Below, one piece after another: positions 19,106 to 29,516 of a stretch of 58,545 bases of DNA. The notes under the pieces were generated by a model. It was not told the origin of the DNA. It worked only from the letters and a program-made list of their open reading frames with translations, and searched no databases. Made by a program: the position numbers and the translations under genes. Source of the DNA: an uncultured SAR86 cluster bacterium (lineage in GTDB: Bacteria > Pseudomonadota > Gammaproteobacteria > Magnimaribacterales > D2472); the NCBI GenBank assembly GCA_902515455.1, contig CABXUO010000004.1, positions 1 to 58,545 on the forward strand, given 5' to 3'. Each line of letters begins with the position of its first letter. The first letter of the stretch is position 1.

Positions 19106-19906
19106 TTATCTCATTAAACCACTGTCTGATAACTTTTGTGGATCGAATGATTTGCCAATGGTATCCGAGGCAATAAAAAAATCTTGAAAGGAGCATTCAG
19201 GACATATACGAGAAAAAATTTCACTATAACTTTGAGCTTTCTCACTGCAAATTAATACTCCATATATTTGAGTTTGTTCTTGATTACAAAGATAGTTTTT
19301 TATAACTGATGCAAGATTATCTCTACTAAACAAATTCGCTTCACTAAAACGGAGTGGATATTTTTTTCCATCAAAAGAATCTACATGACTTTTCATCCAA
19401 TGTTTGCGTTCGTCATATAATCCTGAGGGTCTGAGTATCAAAGGTTCAACTTTGGATTCACTTAATACAAAATTTTCAAAATCTAAGATAATTCTTCCTT
19501 GATCATCATCAGGTATAGGAATGACTGATTCAGTAATATTTCGTCCATTGTCCAAACCATAAACTCTGGTTGAACTCACAATTACTAACTTTTCAAAAAT
19601 AATGTTGTGATTTAGAAAATCAATAATTTTACGTGATGCCTCCAGAAACCCTGTTTGATAGCCGCCCACATCTGGAGAAGTTGGTTTTAATATTAAGACC
19701 ACCGATGAAATATTCTCTTGCGGGAGATTAAGAATTGAGTCCTCTATCCAATCTAAATTAATAAATTCAACATTATCTTGATGCGCAGGCCTGCTTCTGG
19801 AAACTCCCACAAATTGATAATTTGGGCTCATTGAAGCTACGCGCATTCCAATATCTCCATAGCCTAAAATTAAAATTTTTTTCATATATTTGTTTCTAAA
19901 GTTCAT
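19106..19906 (-). CDS. NAD-dependent epimerase/dehydratase-family protein
   Basis: Rossmann ILILGYGDIGMRVA, VSSTRVYG, LILRPSGLYD; resembles YeeZ-like SDRs. Confidence 0.8.
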   Translation of the reverse strand: MNFRNKYMKKILILGYGDIGMRVASMSPNYQFVGVSRSRPAHQDNVEFINLDWIEDSILNLPQENISSVVLILKPTSPDVGGYQTGFLEASRKIIDFLNHNIIFEKLVIVSSTRVYGLDNGRNITESVIPIPDDDQGRIILDFENFVLSESKVEPLILRPSGLYDERKHWMKSHVDSFDGKKYPLRFSEANLFSRDNLASVIKNYLCNQEQTQIYGVLICSEKAQSYSEIFSRICPECSFQDFFIASDTIGKSFDPQKLSDSGLMR

Positions 19907-19928
19907 ATATTAAAAGTATTATCGGTAA

Positions 19929-21992
19929 GTGGCTAATATTGAACTAATACAATTAAAAGGTATCGGGCCTTCTATAGTTGAAAAACTAAATCATATAGGA
20001 ATATTTAACTTAAGAGATTTATGCTTTCATCTTCCTTTTGGATATCAAGATAGAACAAAAATTTCAAATATAAGCGACCTTCAACCAGGAGATGAAAAAT
20101 TAATAAAAGTAAAGATTTTGTCTGCTCAAACCATCTATAGGCCACGAAAAATGATGGTACTAAAATCTGCTGATACATATTCAAATATTAATATTCGTTT
20201 TTTTTATTTCCATCCTGCTCAAACGAAGCAGCTGAAGGCTGGAACTGAGCTTTTATGCTACGGAAAAGTGAGCTTGAGTAGATATGGATTAGAAATGATC
20301 CACCCAGAATATGAGGTTATATCTCATGATCATGAATTAAAAGATAAAAAATTAACACCTGTATACAGAGTGCCTAAAGGAATAGGGCAAAAAAAAATTA
20401 GAGGATTTATTCAAGCTGCAATTTCAAAATTAGATTTTGAAGAAGACTTTCTTGATGTTGAAAAATATGACGCATCTTTAAACATGAAAATTATTGATGC
20501 CCTTCAAATAATCCACAATCCTGAAGCAGATATTGATATTAATGAAATGTTACCTGGTGGCTCTCATCCAGCAAGAGTAAGATTGTTAAAAGAAGAAATG
20601 ATTGCATTTCAAGCCGGCATGGCTTTTTTAAAACGCAAGCAAAAACGGCACCATGCCTTTTCATTGTCAAAAGAAAGTGAATGGACAGCAGAAGTTAAAT
20701 TAAATTTTCCTTTTAAATTAACTGGGGCCCAAGCTAGGGTTATAAGTGAAATTAAAGAGGATCTAGCACAAGAAGTTCCTATGATGCGATTGGTCCAAGG
20801 GGATGTTGGATCAGGAAAAACAGTGGTGGGCGCATTAGCAGCAGCGTTGGCTCTTGATTCATCTTTTCAGGTTGCTTTTATGGCCCCAACTACACTCCTA
20901 GCAGAGCAGCATTTTATTAGTTTGCAATCATTTTTTAACAAACAAGCAGTGAAAATAGCCCTTCTTACTGGCAGCACATCTACAAGCAAAAGAAAAAAAG
21001 TCTTAGAGGATCTCAAGGATAGCAAGATTAAATTATTAGTTGGAACTCATGCTTTGTTCCAAAAAAGTGTTGAGTTTTCTAATCTTGCTCTCATTATCAT
21101 CGATGAGCAGCATAGGTTTGGTGTGAATCAAAGACTGGCTCTAAGGAAGAAAAATAATTCTGAAAAATCTGCACCTCATCAGCTCACATTAACAGCCACT
21201 CCAATTCCAAGAACACTTTCGATGAGCGTATATGCAAACATGGATGTTTCAGTGATAGATGAATTGCCGCCTGGCAGAAAACCAATTCAAACATCATGCT
21301 TGCCCCTAAGTGGAAAAGAAAAACTCATTCAAAGAATCTCAGCTGCTACAAAAAAAGGTAGCAAAGTTTATTGGATATGCCCCTTAATTGAAGAATCTGA
21401 GAACTTGGATTTGAATGCTGTTATGGAAACCCACGAAGATTTATCTGAGCATTTTGGTCAAGATAAAGTTGGTTGCTTGCATGGCAAGTTATCAGCAATT
21501 AAAAAACAAGAGCAAGTTCAAGCTTTCAAAGATTCTAAAACTTCAATCTTAGTATCAACAACTGTTGTTGAGGTTGGAGTTGATATTCCTGATGCAGATA
21601 TCATGGTAATTGAAAATGCTGAAAGGTTTGGTTTAGCGCAATTGCATCAATTAAGAGGAAGAATAGGCAGAGGCACTAAGGAAAGCTTTTGTATTCTTCT
21701 TCATAAAGATAAGATTCAAGATGTTTCCTCCCAAAGACTACAGGTATTAGTAGATTCTCAAGATGGCTTCAAAATCGCAGAAGAAGACCTAATCATAAGA
21801 GGTCCTGGAGAAATTATGGGTGCGCAACAAACAGGAATTGTACCGATGAAATACACCAATTTAGTTAGAGACAGTCAGTATCTCATGGAAACCAAAAAAG
21901 TTGCTGAATCAATATGTAATAAGGAGCCTGAGCTTGCTAATCAGTTGATAGAAAGATGGATCTCAGGCTCTATAGCTTTTGCTGACGCTTAA
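19929..21992 (+). CDS. recG: ATP-dependent DNA helicase RecG
   Basis: GIGPSIVEKL, FHLPFGYQDRT, QGDVGSGKTVVGALAA, DEQHRFGVNQR, TATPIPRTLS; GTG start. Confidence 0.97.
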   Translation: MANIELIQLKGIGPSIVEKLNHIGIFNLRDLCFHLPFGYQDRTKISNISDLQPGDEKLIKVKILSAQTIYRPRKMMVLKSADTYSNINIRFFYFHPAQTKQLKAGTELLCYGKVSLSRYGLEMIHPEYEVISHDHELKDKKLTPVYRVPKGIGQKKIRGFIQAAISKLDFEEDFLDVEKYDASLNMKIIDALQIIHNPEADIDINEMLPGGSHPARVRLLKEEMIAFQAGMAFLKRKQKRHHAFSLSKESEWTAEVKLNFPFKLTGAQARVISEIKEDLAQEVPMMRLVQGDVGSGKTVVGALAAALALDSSFQVAFMAPTTLLAEQHFISLQSFFNKQAVKIALLTGSTSTSKRKKVLEDLKDSKIKLLVGTHALFQKSVEFSNLALIIIDEQHRFGVNQRLALRKKNNSEKSAPHQLTLTATPIPRTLSMSVYANMDVSVIDELPPGRKPIQTSCLPLSGKEKLIQRISAATKKGSKVYWICPLIEESENLDLNAVMETHEDLSEHFGQDKVGCLHGKLSAIKKQEQVQAFKDSKTSILVSTTVVEVGVDIPDADIMVIENAERFGLAQLHQLRGRIGRGTKESFCILLHKDKIQDVSSQRLQVLVDSQDGFKIAEEDLIIRGPGEIMGAQQTGIVPMKYTNLVRDSQYLMETKKVAESICNKEPELANQLIERWISGSIAFADA

Positions 21993-22319
21993 CTACCTAG
22001 TCAAAATCTCCATTGCTTTTTTATCATCAACCACAGGAACTATCTCAGATTCGCAAACTTCACTCCATCCATTAGCGAATTCAATTACAAGAGTAGGATC
22101 ATCAGCCTCTACGATAACTATACCTTTTCCAGTCGTTAGATCATGATACCGTGCAAGCTTTGAAGAACCTTCAAGAAATTGACCATCAAGCTCCTCTAAG
22201 GTCATGGTAGCAAATACTTTATACGCCTCTTGATTGCATTTGAAATCAATCATGTATACAGCTGCTTGTGAAAAATTACAAAACAGTAATGCGGCTCCTA
22301 GAACAAAATATTTTTTCAT
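21993..22319 (-). CDS. Secreted DUF3303-like hypothetical protein
   Basis: Signal peptide (MKKYFVLGAALLFCNFSQAA) plus small domain ...IVEADDPTLVIEFANGWSEVCESEIVPVVDD. Confidence 0.6.
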   Translation of the reverse strand: MKKYFVLGAALLFCNFSQAAVYMIDFKCNQEAYKVFATMTLEELDGQFLEGSSKLARYHDLTTGKGIVIVEADDPTLVIEFANGWSEVCESEIVPVVDDKKAMEILTR

Positions 22320-22361
22320 TTTAAGTCTCCAATGTAATTGATAATAATATACTAAATAACC

Positions 22362-22766
22362 CTAACCAAAAAGCTGAAAATATGCCATATAAGCGATAAT
22401 CAGCCATCCTGAAGCAAATAATAAGAATCTTACTAGGACTATATTAATTGTTAACTGAACAAGTGAATGAATGATTCTTAATATTACAAATGCCCATGCC
22501 AGTTGCACCATAAAAGAGTCAAAATTATTAATTAAGGCAATAGATATAGTAACAGCATAAAATGCAACGGGTTGTTCAAAAAGGTGATTATAGTTATCTG
22601 ATGTCCTTTCAACCCATGCTGGCATAGTTCCTTGAATGTCTTTTGTGTGTGCTGCATCCTGAGGATCTTTCATAGAAGTAACTCTGCCAAAGGCCATTAC
22701 TAAAAAAATTATAAAAGTCCAAAGCGTTAAGATTAGAACTGGCGTTAAAAGTGCTATTTGATTCAT
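22362..22766 (-). CDS. MAPEG-family membrane protein
   Basis: About 134 aa, four hydrophobic segments, TSDNYNHLFEQPVAFYAV, LRIIHSLVQLT. Confidence 0.85.
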   Translation of the reverse strand: MNQIALLTPVLILTLWTFIIFLVMAFGRVTSMKDPQDAAHTKDIQGTMPAWVERTSDNYNHLFEQPVAFYAVTISIALINNFDSFMVQLAWAFVILRIIHSLVQLTINIVLVRFLLFASGWLIIAYMAYFQLFG

Positions 22767-22826
22767 ATTATTTCCCTCACTTGATTAAATTATCATTCTT
22801 AGAATCTATATTAAATGAGAAATAAA

Positions 22827-22850
22827 AAACCCGCCATTGCGGGTTTCTTA
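22827..22850 (-). terminator. Rho-independent terminator downstream of hppA
   Basis: AAACCCGC-CATT-GCGGGTTT perfect stem; on the minus strand followed by TTTTTATTT, on the plus strand by CTTATTTTTT, so possibly bidirectional. Confidence 0.85.
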
Positions 22851-22870
22851 TTTTTTAGATTTGTTAATTC

Positions 22871-24862
22871 TTACAGCATTCCGTTCAATGTTAATAATGG
22901 GGCTATTACAAGACTCACAATTGCCATTACATTAATCAAAATGTTCATTGAAGGTCCAGATGTATCTTTAAATGGATCCCCAACAGTATCTCCAACAACA
23001 ACTGCTGCATGAGTATCAGAACCTTTTCCACCAAAGTTACCCTTCTCAACATATTTTTTTGCATTGTCCCAAGCACCACCAGCGTTTGCCATAAATAAGG
23101 CAAGTGCAACGCAGCCTAAAAGACCGCCTGCAAGCATTCCACCTAAAGCCATAGCACCTAAACCAAATCCGACTACTGCTGGCATTGCTACAGCAATCAC
23201 ACCAGGTAACATCATTTTCTTTAAGGCAGCTTTAGTTGCAATCTCAACACATTTTTCAGAATCAGGATCAGCATTGCCCTCCATTAAGCCAGTTATTTCT
23301 CTAAACTGTCTTCTTATTTCATTGATCATTTCAAAAGCCGCATCTCCTACAGCTGTCATGGTTATTGAAGAAATTAAGAATGGAATACATATCCCTATAA
23401 ACATTCCAACCAAGACAATTGGTTGACCAAGAGATAAAGTGAATGCATCACCAAAATTAAGACTTACAACAGCTGAAAATGCAGAAATAATTGCGAGTGC
23501 TGCAAGAGCAGCGGCTCCAATCGCAAAACCTTTTCCAATGGCTGCTGTTGTATTACCTAGCTCATCCAATGAGTCAGTAATCTCTCTGACATCCTCACCC
23601 ATTCCTGCCATCTCTGCTATGCCACCTGCATTATCTGCAACTGGGCCATATGCATCTATAGCCATAGTAATACCAACAGTTGAAAGCATGCCTACCGCTG
23701 CAACACCAACTCCATAAACACCAGATAAAGTAGTAGATATAAGAATAATAGTTGCTAAAACTAAAATCGGAATTACAACAGACTGCATTCCAACAGAAAG
23801 CCCTGAAATCATAACGGTTGCTGACCCAGTTTCTCCTGACTCAGCAATTTTTTGAACGGGGGCTCCGCCAGTATAGTATTCAGTAATTAATCCAATTAGG
23901 ACTCCTCCAACAGCTCCACAAACTACAGCCCACCAAACATTCATTGAGACACCAGCCATAGTATTTGTTAGAAAATAAGCCATGATGATAAAGAGGACTG
24001 GAGCCAGAAGAGTTCCTGATCTTAATGCACTTGCTGGAGCTTTTGCTGATTGCAATTTAACTATTATTATTCCGATGATAGAGGCTATTAGGCCAATTGA
24101 AGTAAGAGCCAATGGATACATCATCATTTCGCTGGAGCCCAAAGTATAAGCTATAGCAATAGAAGCAATCATTGAACCGCAATAGGATTCAAAAATATCT
24201 GAGCCCATTCCTGCAACGTCGCCAACATTATCACCGACATTGTCAGCAATAACTCCAGGATTTCTTGGGTCATCTTCAGGAATTCCTGCTTCAATCTTTC
24301 CTACCAAGTCTGCTCCAACATCTGCACTCTTAGTAAAAATACCTCCACCAACTCGAGAGAATAAAGCTACAACCGATGCACCCATTCCAAATCCTTCAAG
24401 GGCATGAACATGAGATTCACTAAAGAAATAGAAGAGGCCTCCTAAGCCAATTAGACCAAGAGATGCAACACACAATCCCATGACCGAACCACCATAAAAT
24501 GAAACACTTAGTGCAGCTGCTGCGCCATCTTGCTGGGCTGCTGTTGCAGTTCTTACATTTGCTTTTGTTGCAGCATACATTCCAATAAATCCAGCTAACG
24601 ATGAGCAAGCAGCTCCAACCACGACCGCAATCGCAGACTGAATAGTAAGAAATGTTGCAACCAGAACAACCAATACGGCTACAAAGATCAATAAATAGGT
24701 ATATTCTGTTTTCATGAATTTCATTGCGCCCTTATGAATTTCATCACCAATCTTTTTCACTTGATCAGTTCCATCTGAATAACGCATGACCAAACTAAAT
24801 ACCACAAAAGCGGCAATCAAACCAAGAACACCCAATGCAGGGGCAATTAATACATTCATCAT
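22871..24862 (-). CDS. hppA: Membrane-bound ion-pumping pyrophosphatase (K+-dependent type)
   Basis: Multi-[63 protein letters not shown] signature. Confidence 0.96.
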   Translation of the reverse strand: MMNVLIAPALGVLGLIAAFVVFSLVMRYSDGTDQVKKIGDEIHKGAMKFMKTEYTYLLIFVAVLVVLVATFLTIQSAIAVVVGAACSSLAGFIGMYAATKANVRTATAAQQDGAAAALSVSFYGGSVMGLCVASLGLIGLGGLFYFFSESHVHALEGFGMGASVVALFSRVGGGIFTKSADVGADLVGKIEAGIPEDDPRNPGVIADNVGDNVGDVAGMGSDIFESYCGSMIASIAIAYTLGSSEMMMYPLALTSIGLIASIIGIIIVKLQSAKAPASALRSGTLLAPVLFIIMAYFLTNTMAGVSMNVWWAVVCGAVGGVLIGLITEYYTGGAPVQKIAESGETGSATVMISGLSVGMQSVVIPILVLATIILISTTLSGVYGVGVAAVGMLSTVGITMAIDAYGPVADNAGGIAEMAGMGEDVREITDSLDELGNTTAAIGKGFAIGAAALAALAIISAFSAVVSLNFGDAFTLSLGQPIVLVGMFIGICIPFLISSITMTAVGDAAFEMINEIRRQFREITGLMEGNADPDSEKCVEIATKAALKKMMLPGVIAVAMPAVVGFGLGAMALGGMLAGGLLGCVALALFMANAGGAWDNAKKYVEKGNFGGKGSDTHAAVVVGDTVGDPFKDTSGPSMNILINVMAIVSLVIAPLLTLNGML

Positions 24863-24919
24863 TTCTCTCCTATTAACAAGCGTTAAATTTTATCAAATAA
24901 AATTAAATTTAATTAGTAA

Positions 24920-26182
24920 TTAACCCTTTGAATTGAAAATATTTTCATCCAATTGATTCTCTGTTTTCGCAACTATACACGCAATTGCTGCATCGCCGGT
25001 AACATTTACCGATGTTCTGATCATGTCTAAAACTCTATCAACAGCTAGAATGATTCCAATTGCTTCAAGTGGTAAGTTAAATTGTTGCAAAATTATTATT
25101 AAAGTAATTGTTCCCGCTGACGGGACGGCAGCTGTTCCAATTGAGGTAGCAACAGCTAATAACACAACTTGAACATACTGAAATAGTGTTAGATCAATGC
25201 CAGACATTTGCGCAATAAATACTGTTGCTAAGCCTTGCATAATTGCAGTTCCATCCATATTTATGGTTGCTCCTACTGGCACCACAAAAGAGGCTACATT
25301 CTGATTAACGCCTAAATCTTGATTGGCTGTTTTTAGAGTAACTGGAATTGTTGCCGCGCTTGATGAAGTAGAGAATGCAAATAAAGCAACATCTTTCATC
25401 TTTCGAAAAAAAGTTAATGGATTTAAACCACCTATAACCTTAAGAAAAAAAGAGTAAGTAAAAGCTGCATGAAATAATAGAAGCGAAATTAGCAGAACAA
25501 CATATGCAACAACATCTTGAAATATATCAAGTCCGTCAGCGATAACAAATTTTCCAATTAAGCAAAAAACACCCAAGGGTGCAAAGCTCATTATCATGAC
25601 AATCAACTGTAAAAATACTGTATTTAATTTTGAAAATGAATCGCTTAAATTGCCTGTTAAATGATTAGTCTTATTCAAAGCAAGACCAAATATAATACTA
25701 AAGAAAACTATAGCTAGCATTTGATTTTCCGCCATGGCTTGAATAATGTTTGAAGGGAAAATTCCTGCAATAGTTGAGTAGATACCTTGACCTTGAGGCA
25801 AAGAGCTTGGTGCTGCCATTGGTAAATCAGAAGCATAATTAGAACCAGGTTGAAAAAACGAACCTGCGATCAAGGCCAAAGATACAGCTATGCCGGTTGT
25901 CAATAAATAAAATCCAACTGTCTTAAATGTTAACTTGCCAAAAGATTGTGAGCTTCCTAAAGATGAAATGCCCGACACCAAAGAAAAGAAAACTAATGGC
26001 ACAACTAGCAACTTTAGGAGATTCATAAAAATATCTCCTCCAAGATTAAAAATATATTTTTCTATAAAATCATCGATCTGGCTTGGTATAAAATCTGTGT
26101 AATAAAGAAAGGAGCCAACAACAAAACCTAGAATCAGACCAATAAGTATGTTTTGAGTTAAGTTTTTAGGGGTATCAATCAT
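24920..26182 (-). CDS. Dicarboxylate/amino acid:cation symporter (DAACS family)
   Basis: [61 protein letters not shown]. Confidence 0.93.
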   Translation of the reverse strand: MIDTPKNLTQNILIGLILGFVVGSFLYYTDFIPSQIDDFIEKYIFNLGGDIFMNLLKLLVVPLVFFSLVSGISSLGSSQSFGKLTFKTVGFYLLTTGIAVSLALIAGSFFQPGSNYASDLPMAAPSSLPQGQGIYSTIAGIFPSNIIQAMAENQMLAIVFFSIIFGLALNKTNHLTGNLSDSFSKLNTVFLQLIVMIMSFAPLGVFCLIGKFVIADGLDIFQDVVAYVVLLISLLLFHAAFTYSFFLKVIGGLNPLTFFRKMKDVALFAFSTSSSAATIPVTLKTANQDLGVNQNVASFVVPVGATINMDGTAIMQGLATVFIAQMSGIDLTLFQYVQVVLLAVATSIGTAAVPSAGTITLIIILQQFNLPLEAIGIILAVDRVLDMIRTSVNVTGDAAIACIVAKTENQLDENIFNSKG

Positions 26183-26352
26183 TCAATTTCGATCATTTCA
26201 AAATCTTCTTTCCCCACTCCACAGTCAGGGCATAACCAATCATCTGGAACGTCATCCCATGCGGTTCCTGGCTCAATGCCGTCATCAGGCCATCCTAGCT
26301 CTTCATCATATATCAATCCACATACAATGCATTCCCATTTTTTGTATTTCAT
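26179..26352 (-). CDS. Rubredoxin (not in the supplied ORF track)
   Basis: Hand translation of the minus strand: [57 protein letters not shown]. Two CxxCG motifs; ATGA overlap with the downstream symporter start. Confidence 0.95.
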   Translation of the reverse strand: MKYKKWECIVCGLIYDEELGWPDDGIEPGTAWDDVPDDWLCPDCGVGKEDFEMIEIE

Positions 26353-26439
26353 TTCTTCTCTCTTAGATAATCAGTATTAAAAAGTCTCATTTAATGAAAA
26401 TTAAGCAGGCTATAATATCAGATTTTGAAGATCTAATTA

Positions 26440-26931
26440 ATGCAACTTACAAGAAATAATAAATGGCTAAATGCCAAAGAATTAAAACACTGTTTGAGAG
26501 ATCAAAATATCCTTGATTGGTTGCATGAAGAAAATTCAATTACAAAAAAAATTTCTTCTATTGCCGAATTTAAACTTGAAATTTTGCATGATGATATTGG
26601 TTCAGCTGAAGAGGATGAATACGCAGCTCTTAAAATGTCTCCTGAAGAAGTGCGTATTAGAGAAGTGTTGCTTTATGGAAATTTATTGCCCGTAGTTTAC
26701 GCCAGAAGCATCATACCAAACCTTACATCTTCAAAAGGTTATCCTGGATTAGGATCAATCGGATCAAAGCCACTTGGCGATTTACTTTTTCAAAGTAAGT
26801 TATTTGTTAAAACCAAACGTGAATTTGCTGAATTTAAAATGACTAATAACAATATTGTTTGGGGAAGAAGAACTCAGTACCTAGTTCGTAACTATCCACT
26901 GAGTGTTATGGAGGTTTTTTTATCTCCATGA
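26440..26931 (+). CDS. ubiC: Chorismate--pyruvate lyase-like
   Basis: IREVLLYGNLLPVVYARSIIPN, GLGSIGSKPLGDLLF; followed by ubiA. Confidence 0.88.
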   Translation: MQLTRNNKWLNAKELKHCLRDQNILDWLHEENSITKKISSIAEFKLEILHDDIGSAEEDEYAALKMSPEEVRIREVLLYGNLLPVVYARSIIPNLTSSKGYPGLGSIGSKPLGDLLFQSKLFVKTKREFAEFKMTNNNIVWGRRTQYLVRNYPLSVMEVFLSP

Positions 26932-27770
26932 ATAAAGCAGTTGCCCTATTTGAATTGATGAGACTAGATAAGCCAATTGGAATATATCTTTTACTTTGGC
27001 CTGCATTACTAGCTTTAGTTATAAGCACTGGTGGCAATTTCAAAATTTCTGATTTTTTTATAGTATTTATAGGAGCTATCTTAGTTAGATCAGCGGGTTG
27101 TGTTATTAACGATATTTGGGATAAGGACCTTGATGGCGATGTAGAAAGAACGAAACTAAGACCAATTCCGAGCAAAAAAGTTTCAATATATGAAAGTTGG
27201 GCTCTTTTTATAATACTTGGGATATTAAGCTTAATTTTGCTCAGTCTAACTAACACAAATACTATTTTGATAAGTATTTGTTTTGCGTTCATGATAATTG
27301 TGTATCCTCTCACTAAGAGATTTTTTGTTGGGCCTCAAATATTTCTTGGTCTCACTTTTAATCCCACAATCATTGTTTATGCAATGACAAACGAATTAAA
27401 TAATTCAACTATGATTTTGCTTTACCTTGCAATTGCTGCAATGACTATTGCCTTTGACACTCTTTATGGTTTGTCTGACAAAGATGATGATAAAAAATTA
27501 GGCATCAATTCAACGCCAATATGGTGGGGATCAAATACTTTAAAAATTGTTGCAATCTTTCAATTCCTCGCAATTTGTTTACTGCTCATGGTTGGATGGC
27601 AAGCTGAACTAAAATTTATTTGGTTCCTAGGGACAATTTTTTTATGTGGATTTTATTTTTATCAACATCGTCTTGCTAACCAAAAGAAATATTTAATTGC
27701 ATTTAAAAATAATCACTTTGCATCTCTTTATTTGCTAATGCTTTCAGTATTTTGTTTTCTTATCATTTGA
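26928..27770 (+). CDS. ubiA: 4-hydroxybenzoate polyprenyltransferase
   Basis: LMRLDKPIGIYLLLWPALLAL, RSAGCVINDIWDKDLDGDVERTKLRPIPS. Confidence 0.95.
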   Translation: MNKAVALFELMRLDKPIGIYLLLWPALLALVISTGGNFKISDFFIVFIGAILVRSAGCVINDIWDKDLDGDVERTKLRPIPSKKVSIYESWALFIILGILSLILLSLTNTNTILISICFAFMIIVYPLTKRFFVGPQIFLGLTFNPTIIVYAMTNELNNSTMILLYLAIAAMTIAFDTLYGLSDKDDDKKLGINSTPIWWGSNTLKIVAIFQFLAICLLLMVGWQAELKFIWFLGTIFLCGFYFYQHRLANQKKYLIAFKNNHFASLYLLMLSVFCFLII

Positions 27771-27774
27771 TTTC

Positions 27775-28899
27775 ATGAAATCTGAAATTAAAAAAATTAA
27801 TCTAGAAGAAGAATCTTATTCAATTAAGGCAAATAACCCTTTTGAAGATTTTACTTACTTAAGGGCAATGGAAGAAAGTGGGTCTGCTTCAGAAACGTCT
27901 GGATGGATTCCAGATCATCTTGGGGAAATTGAAAATAATAAATTGATAAGTTTCATGCCGCTATATAAAAAATTTAACAGTTATGGTGAATTCATTTTCG
28001 ATCACCAATGGGCAAATGCATTGCAAAGAGCGGGTAGAAGTTATTATCCTAAATTACTAACAGCAATTCCTTTCACTCCATGTGAAGGAGATAGAATTTT
28101 AGCTAAAAATAAAAAAAATAAATTTAATCTTATTGATGCAGGTATAAGAAAAATGGAAATGGAGCAAATCGAATCTTGGCATATTCTTTTTCCAAACGAA
28201 GACTGCAAAACTGTTTTACGCGATAAAAATTTTATTGAAAGATTAAATTACAGATTTACTTGGATCAATGATAATTTTTGTGACTTTGACAATTTCTTAT
28301 CAGTTTTTACATCTCGTCAAAGAGCTACTATTCGCAAAGAAAGAAATAGCATCAGTAAACTAGGCATTGAAATTAATTGCAAAAGATATGACGAACTCAC
28401 CAGAGAAGATTGGGATTTATTTTATGTATTTTATCAAAAAACATACTTTGAAAGAGCTCAGAATCCATATTTAAATAGAGAATTTTTTAAAATAATAAAT
28501 ACCGCAAATCAGTGTGTTAAACCAGTTATTTTCTTTGCTGAACTTGCAGGAGAGACAATTGGTGCATCTCTTTGTTTTGAAGGAGAGAATACACTATACG
28601 GAAGACATTGGGGAGCAACAAAAAAAATAAAAAATCTTCACTTTGAATGCTGTTACTATCAGGGGATAGAATATTGTATAGATAATAATCTAAAATATTT
28701 TGATCCGGGGGTTCAAGGGGAACATAAAATTAGGAGAGGATTTCAGCCACATGTAAGTTCGTCTTTTCATTATTTTTTAAAAGAGGATTTTGGCCAAGCA
28801 GTAAGTGATTTTTGTAAATCTGAAAAAATACAAATAGAGAATTATATTGAAGCATGCAAATCCTATACACCTTTTAACAAAGATAATAAAATTAAATGA
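27775..28899 (+). CDS. GNAT-like DUF482 / peptidogalycan biosynthesis family protein
   Basis: FEDFTYLRAMEESGSASETSGWIPDHL, RQRATIRKERNSI, FDPGVQGEHKIRRGFQP. Confidence 0.88.
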   Translation: MKSEIKKINLEEESYSIKANNPFEDFTYLRAMEESGSASETSGWIPDHLGEIENNKLISFMPLYKKFNSYGEFIFDHQWANALQRAGRSYYPKLLTAIPFTPCEGDRILAKNKKNKFNLIDAGIRKMEMEQIESWHILFPNEDCKTVLRDKNFIERLNYRFTWINDNFCDFDNFLSVFTSRQRATIRKERNSISKLGIEINCKRYDELTREDWDLFYVFYQKTYFERAQNPYLNREFFKIINTANQCVKPVIFFAELAGETIGASLCFEGENTLYGRHWGATKKIKNLHFECCYYQGIEYCIDNNLKYFDPGVQGEHKIRRGFQPHVSSSFHYFLKEDFGQAVSDFCKSEKIQIENYIEACKSYTPFNKDNKIK

Positions 28900-29331
28900 A
28901 TGTATAAAGTTTTAAAAACTAAGGATCATCTCACAACCTGTAGTGCTAATTATTCTAGATTGAGGAAGATCCTCTGTGACTTCAAGAATGATAGTTATAC
29001 TTTTGAAATTCTCAATAATGACCAAAAAAGCCTGGCCGAATTCACTGTAATTTCACGAACGCCTCATACTCTCTCAATAGAGGCAAAATTTAAAAATAAT
29101 GATCTTAATTTAATTAATTTTTTATTGAGAATAAATATTTACATCGATGCAAAATTAGCAGAGGTAATTTCTTATCAGCAGGAAAAACCAGTTCCATTTT
29201 TTTCTCCACCTCAATTTAGCCAATCGCAAGATGAAAAATATCAACAAAATAGAATTCTATCTGAATGGCTAGAAAATATTTTTACAAACGGAGCGGTCGA
29301 AGCAAAAGAAATTAATTTCTTGAATGGGTAA
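28900..29331 (+). CDS. DUF1249 family protein (YqiB-like)
   Basis: About 143 aa, located immediately before a YqiA-like esterase as in enterics; ARLAEVISYQ-type core. Confidence 0.75.
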   Translation: MYKVLKTKDHLTTCSANYSRLRKILCDFKNDSYTFEILNNDQKSLAEFTVISRTPHTLSIEAKFKNNDLNLINFLLRINIYIDAKLAEVISYQQEKPVPFFSPPQFSQSQDEKYQQNRILSEWLENIFTNGAVEAKEINFLNG

Positions 29332-29516
29332 AATTTTAAATAGTTATAAGTTTTCTTCAGTAGATGATCAAATAAAAGCAAACTTAATTGACCCATTCAA
29401 TAAAGCAATCGAAGAAAAAGAAATCAATTTTTTGAATGAGTAAAATTTTATATCTTCATGGGTTTGCTTCTGCAGCCGATTCAACAAAAGCAAATTTAAT
29501 TGACTCATTCGTTAAA
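29299..29516 (+). repeat. Degenerate direct tandem duplication, 112-bp period, spanning the yqiB stop / yqiA start
   Basis: Copy 1 (from 29299) gaagcaaaagaaattaatttcttgaatgggtaaaatttta... aligns without gaps to copy 2 (from 29411) gaagaaaaagaaatcaattttttgaatgagtaaaatttta..., about 80% identical over about 106 bp by hand count. Confidence 0.9.
29324..29443 (+). pseudogene. 39-aa mini-ORF: YqiA N-terminus remnant fused to a YqiB C-terminal tail
   Basis: MGKILNSYKFSSVDDQIKANLIDPFNKAIEEKEINFLNE* versus YqiA MSKILYLHGFASAADSTKANLIDSF... and YqiB tail ...EAKEINFLNG*. Confidence 0.8.

Noticed and set aside
22815-23717. Plus-strand ORFs (22815-23012, 23064-23426, 23439-23717) antisense to hppA
   Set aside because: Mirror-frame artefacts of a strongly conserved membrane protein gene; Ala/Pro/Ser-rich translations without domain features or ribosome-binding sites.
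26906-27313. 135-aa minus-strand ORF over the start of ubiA
   Set aside because: Antisense to UbiA motifs; no independent support.
29299-29516. 112-bp repeat as a mobile element or CRISPR-like array
   Set aside because: Only two copies, built from the flanking gene ends; a simple tandem duplication explains it.
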